From assembly GCA_963514095.1 (NCBI GenBank), contig OY741270.1, forward strand, positions 28,791,058 through 28,855,057: DNA of 64,000 nucleotides, read 5' to 3'. This document shows positions 52,557-60,897 of the stretch, in pieces. How positions within the stretch are numbered: position 1 is the first letter of the stretch; every line of letters begins with the position of its first letter. Position numbers and translations under genes: made by a program. The notes below the pieces were generated by a model. The model saw only the letters and a program-made list of their open reading frames with translations. It searched no databases and was not told the origin of the DNA. This stretch comes from Eutrigla gurnardus (Eukaryota; Chordata; Actinopteri; Perciformes; Triglidae).

Positions 52557-53481
52557 AGGGGGATGTGACATGTATCAAAGGATGTCCAGCCGGGATTCGA
52601 ACCTAAGGCTGCTGCATATATGCAGACATGGGTAAATGGCATGCACTCAAACCACTCAACCACCTGCCTGCCATGAATAAGCCTTTTTATGACTGTTTCG
52701 GACTCACTACACTCAGATTTTGATTGACACGCGATATAGAAGCATATGTTAGGACTTTTACATCATTTTTACAACATTTTATGAATTTTGTTGATTTTTC
52801 ACTTTTTTTTTGACATGCTATAGTATGACTTTTTTTTTTCCTGAAAAAATTGATCATGGCGTTTTATGGCTGTTTTGGACTCACTACACTGAGACTAGGC
52901 GCGTCAAGCGAGATGAGCGATTTTTATGCCTTTTTAACAATTTTAAATATTTTTTTATGAATATATCCTGACTGACTTTTTCGTGAATTTTCGACGTGCT
53001 ATAGTATGACTTTTTTTTTGGGGTGGGGGGAATATGACTAAGCCTTTTTATAACTATTTTGCACTCACTACACTCAGATTTTGATTGACACGCGATATAG
53101 AAGCATATGTTAGGACTTTTACATCATTTTTACAACATTTTATGAATTTTGTCGATTTTTCCCTTTTTTTTCGACATGCTATAGTATGACTTTTTTTTTT
53201 CCTGAAAAAATTGATCATGGCTTTTTATGGCTGTTTTGGACTCACTACAGTGAGACTTGGTGCATCAAGCGGTATGAGCGATTTTTATGACTCTTTAACA
53301 ATTTTAAATATTTTTTTATTAATATATTCTGACTGACTTTTTCGTGAATTTTTGACATGCTATAGCATGACCTTTTTTTAACAATATGATCAAGGCTTTT
53401 TTTTTTAAAGATTATTTTCTTGCATAGACACCTTTGTATTTAGCGGTGGATAGAGAGGAAACATGGGAGAGAGAGGGGGAT

Positions 53482-54412
53482 TAGGGATGTGACGCTCGAA
53501 GCTGATGTTTCGAAACAGTGTCGAGCTTCCGGAACGCAAGTGTTTCGGACAGTGTTTCGAAATGTGGTTCAAAACGCCCTTGTCACGTGACCACAGGCTT
53601 CGTAGTGTTTCATTCAGGTTTCAATCTGTTTTCCACAGGTGGCGCTTGCCACGCGAGGCAATTGCCTAATTAAACAGCTGGTTAATCTAAAACACAAAGC
53701 CCCAGAATGCTTAAAAGCCACTCAAACACATCTCATCTTTGTGGGTTTTTGTGAGGAGAGAGATTTTGAGAGATATTGAGAGTTAGTAGAGCGATTTTGA
53801 GAGATATAGTGACATAGCGACAGCAATTTGGTGTATTCTTGTAATTGATAGTAAAGTTAGTGATATAGATTAATTGACAGGCTAGAGACAGACAGAAAAT
53901 GTATCTTGACATACAAAAAATGTGTTTTTATTTGTCCATGTTGAACCTGATTAGCATAGCCTAACTTTCCCAATTCGTTTATCCTTTCCCTACAACATGT
54001 TCTCAAGAAAAAGCCTGGGCCATCAGCCTACATTTTAAAACAGAATCATGTAGGCTACTATGAACCTGAAATAACAAAACATCTGGCAAATTTTGATTTA
54101 AAAAAATTCTATTTACAAACAGTGTTGGTGGCACTTCTTGGGAATTGAACACCGGACTTTCGGGTGTACGACGCGATTGTTCACCATTAGGCCACGTTAC
54201 TTTTCGCGGTTGGGCTGACTACCTGACAGCTATTTATATTCTCTGTCTGAACCAGTTGAGTTTCACAGTCAAATTGTCATGTTAGCAAAACTGGCCACTA
54301 GATGTCACCATGGAGAACCAGGTTTCGGATTGTTTCGAAACCTCGACACAATTCCGGCGCAATTGCTTCGAACGCTTCGCTGTTTCACAAAGCCTCGTTC
54401 TGCCCATCCCTA
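53482..54412. mobile_element. 931-bp non-autonomous hAT element, copy 2
   Basis: Same length, same ends, same AGGGGGAT target duplication (53474-53481 and 54413-54420) and same site in the satellite unit as copy 1; only a few base differences were noticed (for example TATTCTTGTAATTG against TATCCTTGCAATTG). It is therefore a tandem duplicate carried with the satellite unit, not a second insertion. Confidence 0.92.
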
Positions 54413-56265
54413 AGGGGGATGTGACATGTATCAAAGGATGTCCAGCCGGGATTCGAACCTAAGGCTGCTGCATATATGCAGACATGGGTAAATGGCATGC
54501 ACTCAAACCACTCAACCACCTGCCTGCCATGAATAAGCCTTTTTATGACTGTTTCGGACTCACTACACTCAGATTTTGATTGACACGCGATATAGAAGCA
54601 TATGTTAGGACTTTTACATCATTTTTACAACATTTTATGAATTTTGTTGATTTTTCACTTTTTTTTTTACATGCTATAGTATGACTTTTTTTTTTCCTGA
54701 AAAAATTGATCATGGCTTTTTATGGCTGTTTTGGACTCACTACACTGAGACTAGGCGCGTCAAGCGAGATGAGCGATTTTTATGCCTTTTTAACAATTTT
54801 AAATATTTTTTTATGAATATATCCTGACTGACTTTTTCGTGAATTTTCGACGTGCTATAGTATGACTTTTTTTTTGGGGTGGGGGGAATATGACTAAGCC
54901 TTTTTATAACTATTTTGCACTCACTACACTCAGATTTTGATTGACACGCGATATAGAAGCATATGTTAGGACTTTTACATCATTTTTACAACATTTTATG
55001 AATTTTGTCGATTTTTCCCTTTTTTTTCGACATGCTATAGTATGACTTTTTTTTTTCCTGAAAAAATTGATCATGGCTTTTTATGGCTGTTTTGGACTCA
55101 CTACACTGAGACTTGGTGCATCAAGCGATATGAGCGATTTTTATGACTCTTTAACAATTTTAAATATTTTTTTATTAATATATTCTGACTGACTTTTTCG
55201 TGAATTTTTGACATGCTATAGCATGACCTTTTTTTAACAATATGATCAAGGCTTTTTTTTTTAAAGATTATTTTCTTGCATAGACACCTTTGTATTTAGC
55301 GGTGGATAGAGAGGAAACATGGGAGAGAGAGGGGGATGTGACATATATCAAAGGATGTCCAGCTGGGATTCGAACCTGAGGTTGCTGCATATATGCAGAC
55401 ATGGGTAAATGGCATGCACTCAAACCACTCAACCACCTGCCTGCCATGAATAAGCCTTTTTATGACTGTTTTGGACTCACTACACTCAGATTTTGATTGA
55501 CACGCGATATAGAAGCATATGTTAGGACTTTTACATCATTTTTTACAACATTTTATGAATTTTGTCGATTTTTCACTTTTTTTCCGACATGCTATAGTAT
55601 GACTTTTTTTTTCCTGAAAAAATTGATCATGGCTTTTTATGGCTGTTTTGGACTCACTACACTGAGACTTGGTGCATCAAGCGATATGAGCGATTTTTAT
55701 GACTCTTTAACAATTTTAAATATTTTTTTATTAATATATTCTGACTGACTTTTTCGTGAATTTTCGACGTGCTATAGTATGACTTTTTTTTGGGGGTGGG
55801 GGGAATATGACTAAGCCTTTTTATAACTATTTTGCACTCACTACACTCAGATTTTGATTGACACGCGATATAGAAGCATATGTTAGGACTTTTACATCAT
55901 TTTTACAACATTTTATGAATTTTGTCGATTTTTCACTTTTTTTTTCGACATGCTATAGTATGACTTTTTTTTTTCCTGAAAAAATTGATCATGGCTTTTT
56001 ATGGCTGTTTTGGACTCACTACACTGAGACTTGGTGCATCAAGCGATATGAGCGATTTTTATGACTCTTTAACAATTTTAAATATTTTTTTATTAATATA
56101 TTCTGACTGACTTTTTCGTGAATTTTTTACATTCATGACCTTTTTTTAACAATATGATCAAGGCTTTTTTTTTAAAGATTATTTTCTTGCATAGACACCT
56201 TTGTATTTAGCTGTGGATAGAGAGGAAACATGGGAGAGAGAGGGGGATGTGACATGTATCAAAGG

Positions 56266-56849
56266 CAGTGGGGGCGCCAGAGTATTTTTTCTGGTTCAAC
56301 TACGGTGGGGCTAACTCATACGACGGTGGGGCTCAAATCAATGTCAGAATTTCAATGTGAATATATAACAACACCCAGTGGCGCTGCCAGCCGGAATCCA
56401 GTACGCACTGGGAGGACTTTTTTTGAAGGTGGAAAAAAAAAATTGATGCTGCTGAACCGGGCCGGACGCAGCCGCATTTCAGAGGACGATCGCGCGTGTG
56501 TGCGCAATTACGCATAGCGTGTGTTGGCCCCTCTCCACTACACAATAGCCTACAGCTCGACTCTAGTCTCGTCACCTCTCTGCTGCTGAGCACTGCGGGC
56601 CGAGCCGATGCATGTCTCTCTCCCCGGGCCGGCAGAGTTATCATACCGTACTGTGCGTGCGTGTCCAAGCGTGTGTGTGCGTGCGTGGAGTGCTCACAAG
56701 CGTGCGCTTGTGTTTAGGTCGGGGATGGAGGGCACAAAAAACTATTTGCACCGGGGCCTATCACCATGATATACACTACTGATTTCACTGATACTGAAAA
56801 CATTAGATTTTGTCTTAAAAAAGTATTTTTTACATTTGTTGTTGTATTT
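56266..56849. other. Non-satellite sequence at the right array edge, probable transposon debris
   Basis: The last SINE copy stops abruptly after GTATCAAAGG, and unrelated sequence begins CAGTGGGGGCGCCAG. A related word, CAGTGGCGCTGCCAG, appears again at about 56381, suggesting transposon ends. A GT/GC-rich tract lies near 56655-56715. No gene is seen and the classification is uncertain. Confidence 0.4.
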
Positions 56850-56851
56850 TA

Positions 56852-57440
56852 CGGAAGCCCTACGGCCATGCATACATAGCCTACATTTTATTTCATCCGT
56901 TTTCTCGTGATAACGAGATAATTTTCCTCTGTTTTCCCGTGATAACGAGATAACAAATGAAACGTGACAGGCGAGACAGATAAACCTGACCATAAAGAGA
57001 CCCTTGATGTGTGTAGTGATTTTGGAGTCTCTGTAGGCCTACTGTATAACAGTGGAGTTATTGATTGTCTTGCAATTTGCAGACGGTGCCTGCGCACTCG
57101 CCTGGCTGCCGGTTGCGCATGGAGATCAATGTTCTCCGTTCAGCTCGCAGTACGGCTTATTTATGTAAAAAATCGGGGTTTTGGTGCTTGTAGCTCGTAG
57201 TCTTTGATATTACGGTGAGACAGATGCATCATTTGTGTTTGAAAAACGTATCTTTCCAACTTTACCGAACTTCAAAATGATCTCGTTATCACTGGAAAAC
57301 GGGTGAAAAATTATCTCGTTATCACGAGAAAACGGAGGGAAATTATCTCGTTATCACGAGAAACGGAGTAAAATTATCTCGTTACCACGGGAAAACGGAG
57401 GAAATAAAATATATGTATGCATGACCGTTTGGGGCTTCCG
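56852..57440. mobile_element. 589-bp TIR element with hairpin minisatellite
   Basis: TA lies on both sides (56850-56851 and 57441-57442). The ends are inverted: CGGAAGCCC then ACGGCCATGCATACAT on the left, with the matching complement on the right, extending for about 75 bp with small gaps. Inside each end are short tandem copies of a unit containing TCTCGTTATCACGAGA, itself a 6-bp-stem hairpin (two on the left, about four on the right). No coding frame is seen. A TA duplication fits Tc1/mariner-like MITEs; the class is inferred. Confidence 0.75.
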
Positions 57441-57995
57441 TAGTATAGTGTCGAAAAAGTCAGTATAATATATCGGAAAGTTCGAAAATGTCAAAAAAAA
57501 AAAGTCATGGTAGGCCTATGTCTAAAAAAGTGACGAAAAAAGTCATCGTAGTGTCGAAAAAAGTGATGGATTTTTTTTTTTTAAGTCATAGTATGTCAAA
57601 AAGTGATGAAAAAAGTCACGAAAAGTTAGAGTATAGTTTCGGAAAAAGTAATGGAAATGTTGAAAAAAGTGACCAAAAAAGTCATCGTAGAGTCGAAAAA
57701 AGTGATTTGAAAAATGTTTTGAAAAAAGTCATAGTAAAGTGTTGGTAAAAGTCATGAAAATGTTGAAGAAAAGTCATCGTATTGTTTTGAAAAAGGTGAT
57801 GGAAAAAAAGTTTTAAAAAGTCAAAACTATAGTATGTCGGAAAAAGTCGTGAAAATGTCGAAAAAAGTGAAAAAAAAAAAATCATTGTGTAGTGTCAAAA
57901 AAAGTCATGGAAAAAAATGTTGAAAAAAGTTATAGTATAGTATGTCGTAAAAAGTGATGAAAAAAGTCACGGAAAGTCACAGTATAGCATGTCGT
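57441..57995. repeat. Degenerate A-rich tandem repeat, right bracket of the satellite
   Basis: Same theme and orientation as 21500-22235 (AAAAAGTCATAGTATAGT, TATGTCGGAAAAAGT, GTGATGGAAAAA), with many indels. It ends near GTATAGCATGTCG at about 57980, after which ordinary sequence and the jade 3' end begin. Confidence 0.85.
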
Positions 57996-58099
57996 TACAG
58001 ATTTGACCGAGCTCAATAATTTAAACAGAGCAATATAGACCGGCAATGTGAATGTGAATTAATGCAAAGATAGAAAAAAAAACTGATCAAACACGAATC

Positions 58100-58938
58100 A
58101 CAGAATTAAGTCATCCAGAGTTTTTATTCCCCTTTAAGACAAAGACAAAAAACAAGTTTCAATTTTGCATAACAGTAGTACAGCAGCGGGCCGAGGGTAC
58201 AAAACGCTTTTCATTTTTCAGTGTAAAAATAACTCTACTCATACCTCACACCTGTGCCGTCCCTCCGTAGTGCAAACGCTTCAAATAAAAGTTAGGCACA
58301 TGATGGATACGATCGCAGTTCAATTACACTTAAGTGCTGATGACAAGTAAGACGTCACTCAAAATTCCTTTTTTTTGTGGTTTCAGTTCATAATGTTCAA
58401 CAATGGCAGACTTGAAGAACAGCTGGAGTTTTAAAAAAGCGATAAAAGGGCAGTTTGACCATTTTTTGTAGCTGTCAACGTCGGATGAAGCTTGATTTTC
58501 TAAAAAAAATAAATCCTAAAGCGTCCTATGTCGCTGACAAGATGAAGATAATCCATGTTAGCTTTTTCGACTAAGTGCAACTGAGTTTAATACTATGTCA
58601 AAAAACAAATAACATTGCAAGCTTATGGCCCTAAGCAACCATCACAACTCCCTCGTTGATGCTTTTCCTTGTAAATATCTGAGCATTTAAGTGGCAACTT
58701 GACATCTTTCTACTTTAAAGGAAAAAAAAAAAAAACTAGCTCAAAATAAAGTAAAATATTTCCCAGATTTACATATGTTACAAATAAAAAATAAATATCA
58801 GCTCTGTTTGTTTTTTAAATCTAGGCATTTTATGATTCATCGAGAAAAATAAAAAGGTACAAAGAGCGGCCGTCGTTCTTTTCCGACTAACACAGTGCAG
58901 CTTATTTTTCAAAGTGTCGCTTCGCCATCAGGACGCCA
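58100..58938 (-). other. jade1: jade gene 3' untranslated region with poly(A) signal
   Basis: Sequence downstream (minus strand) of the TGA at 58941-58939. On the minus strand, AATAAA at about 58128-58123 (GGGGAATAAAAAC) is a good poly(A) signal, putting the end near 58100. Several other AATAAA-like words lie between 58500 and 58850, so shorter forms are possible. Confidence 0.6.
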
Positions 58939-60897
58939 TCAGGACGCCAGCACGCCGCGGCGGATGATGTCAGAGCCGTAGCGCCGGCTGAGAGACGAGT
59001 CGCCCCTCAGCTGGTGGGAGTGGCATCGTTTCAAACAGGGCTCCAGCTCGCCGTCCGCTGGCTTGGAGTCGGCGGCGAAGCCGTCGGCCTCCGCCCCCGT
59101 GCGGAGTCTGGTCTTGTGGTATGGCGGCGGCGGCGTGTTGGTCAGCGGCCTCAGCAGCGGCCTCAACAGTGGCCTCAGCAGCGGCTTGCGGTGCTCCACC
59201 ACCTCCTCTTCCTCCTCCTCCTCCTCCTCCTCCTCCTTCATCAGAGGCTTCTCGCTCCTCTTCGGGATCCTGAACTTCCCCCAGCTCCTCAGATGTCCGC
59301 CCACGTGTCTGGTGGTCGTGTGCACGCCGTTCGCCTGAGCTCTGCTCAGCCAACCGTTGGCTTTGGTGGCGGCGGCGTCCGAGAGCTCGTTGGCCCTGAT
59401 GAGTTTAGTGTTGGTCGTCAGGTCCAGGGAGGCGGAGCTTCTTTTGGTTTCATCCAGGAAGTAGTCGTCGTTGTCAGAGTTCCTGAAGTCCACCAGCCGG
59501 ACGGACACGGTTTTCTCCAGGTGCTTCGCCCCGAACCGGTTCTTCCCCTGGCCCAGGAAGCTCTCCACCACGTCGGCCCTCCTCTTCCTCCTCCTGTCCT
59601 CTTGCTCCTGGTCGTTGTCCCGTTTCCGTCTGGCCAGCGCCTCCTGCTCGGGCCCCAGCGCCTCCCTCCGGGGGCCTTTCCTGCTCTCGGGTCTGTGCAG
59701 CTTCACGGCGATCGTTTCCTGAACGATCTTCGGGAACCGGATCTCCGGACTGATCTCAGAGTTCTGGATTTTGGCTTCGCCGGCGTCCTCGGCAGGCTCC
59801 GCCTCTTTGATTTGAGAGCCTCTGCTGTCTTTCGTCTCCAGTGATTTGCTCAGATTGTCCTTCTTGTGAGTGTGCGGCGAGTCCGAGGGGCCTTTTCTGT
59901 CGCCGCTCTTCCTTTTGTCCTGCTTTGAGGAGCCTCGCTTGGTTTTCAGGCCAGCGTGGCTCCAGGAGGAGTGAGACTGGAAGGCCGGCGAGGACAACCA
60001 GTCCAGGGAGAAGAGCTTCTCCAAGTCCTTCGCTGAAGGATTTCCTGCAACGGACACACAGTTTTATATTATGCTCTGACTTTTAACGGGATCATGTTAT
60101 TTTGTTCCACACATTTCTGTCTGGAATTAAAATCTAACAAATTGATTGTTTTCTCATTTTGTGGCGAAAAACTACTTTCTCTTCCCATTTCTTTGAATTA
60201 AATACTTTCACCTCCGTTTTATAAAACTGCAATATATTCAAAGTATCACCTGGCCCACTGAAAGAACATCGATTTCAAAGTTTTAAACCGACTCAGTCCT
60301 TGAAATGTAGGTTTCAAACTGTCAGATGACATGACATATTTTCTGCTTCTTTAAAAGCGAAGATGGGAAAATCAATTTCTTATTTGACTAAAACATTTAC
60401 AATTCGTATCACGAGAAAGAAGTGACAGAATAAGACGCTTCGTGTGGCTGTCAGGTGTCACCATGACTCTACACACCTAAAGCTACTTTAGTATTTTCAC
60501 AATGTTTGTGAACTTACAAAAAAGTGCTTAAAGTATCAAAAGTACTCATAACATATATTGGCTACTATCAGTGTTGTACTATGTTATAGGGGCTTGTTAT
60601 TATGATGCACCGATAGATATACCAGTACTGGGTATCCGGCTGATACTGTGATCATGTACTTGTACTTGTAAAAGTACTCTGTATCTGATGACACTAGCCG
60701 TGAACGTAGCAGAGCAGTGTGTGTTCATGTGTCAGAGAATAACAGCGTGAGAGGAGTTAGCTCCCAGTTAGCGACTCACCCGTGAGCAGCTCGTGGTCCA
60801 GCAGTCGGATCTGGTGCTGGAAGATCTGCTCCTGGACTCTCCACAGCGAGCGCTTCATCTTCTCCCTCCGGGTCACCATGTAGGTCAGGTTCCGGAC
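58939..60897 (-). CDS. jade1: jade last two exons: end of scaffold helix and low-complexity C terminus
   Basis: Exon 60897-60780 encodes VRNLTYMVTRREKMKRSLWR and VQEQIFQHQIRLLDHELL, typical of the JADE helical region. The last exon is 368 codons with stop, Lys/Arg/Glu/Ser-rich, with a run of 11 Glu (about 59202-59236) followed by PLLR tetrapeptide repeats (about 59140-59180), then NTPPPPYHK and the JADE1-type terminus SDIIRRGVLAS. The terminal motif shows the frame is real despite poor conservation between. Confidence 0.88.

Larger units (their letters stand above)
47700..55100. repeat. Variant sub-array of the satellite
   Basis: Here many half-B units carry a shared set of changes: GAGACTAGGCGCGTCAAGCG instead of GAGACTTGGTGCATCAAGCG, ATGCCTTTTTAAC instead of ATGACTCTTTAAC, and ATATCCTGACTG instead of ATATTCTGACTG (near 47745, 49205, 50125, 51045, 52895 and 54755). 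These changes were not seen in the left 25 kb, so this part amplified from a different founder unit. Confidence 0.85.
22236..56265. repeat. 34-kb higher-order satellite array with embedded SINE
   Basis: Near-identical tandem units fill the nsd2-jade interval. The basic dimer of about 361 bp has two related halves: half A (starts GCCTTTTTATAACTATTTTG, then CACTCACTACACTCAG, ends at the CGACATGCTATAGTATGA box) and half B (starts GGCTTTTTATGGCTGTTTTG, then GACTCACTACACTGAG, ends at CGACGTGCTATAGTATGA). In some dimers the end of half B is replaced by a SINE, giving about 555 bp. Spacings between successive SINEs cluster at about 550-558, 909-920, 1264-1277 and once 1630, that is 555 plus 0, 1, 2 or 3 times about 360. 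The pattern is interrupted by insertions at 43944-45496, 51626-52556 and 53482-54412. Units are AT-rich and have no sustained coding frame. Confidence 0.95.
22236..56265 (-). repeat. tRNA-derived SINE family co-amplified in the satellite (about 32 copies)
   Basis: On the minus strand each copy begins GGCAGGTGGTTGAGTGGTTA (A-box-like) and has B box GGTTCGAATCC about 55-60 bases on; a body (CACATCCCCCTCTCTCTCCC, ATGTTTCCTCTCTATCC) and an A-rich end follow, about 190 bp in all. The head resembles a class II tRNA (Leu/Ser type); a 14-bp palindrome CTGCATATATGCAG sits where a variable arm would be. Copies lie near plus-strand positions 22310 (5' part different), 23219, 24136, 25051, 26325, 27239, 28869, 30146, 31060, 31974, 32893, 33808, 34721, 35990, 36909, 37824, 39098, 40364, 41279, 42195, 43459, 45931, 46489, 47405, 48319, 48868, 49786, 50703, 51623 (split), 53482 (split), 55334 and 56244 (truncated). 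They are a component of the repeat unit, not separate insertions. Confidence 0.88.

Noticed and set aside
49950..56064. Repeated plus-strand ORFs of 60-95 codons in the satellite
   Set aside because: They are the same satellite read in one frame, differ by homopolymer indels, and are broken in most other units; no protein family is recognised.
22236..56265. CRISPR-like array
   Set aside because: The repeats are contiguous satellite in an animal genome, with no unique spacers between short repeats.
59014..59844. Long plus-strand ORF (276 codons) over the jade last exon
   Set aside because: It is antisense to a confirmed coding exon with the conserved JADE terminus; it arises from GC-rich codon use. 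The same applies to the 196-codon antisense ORF at 61332-61922.
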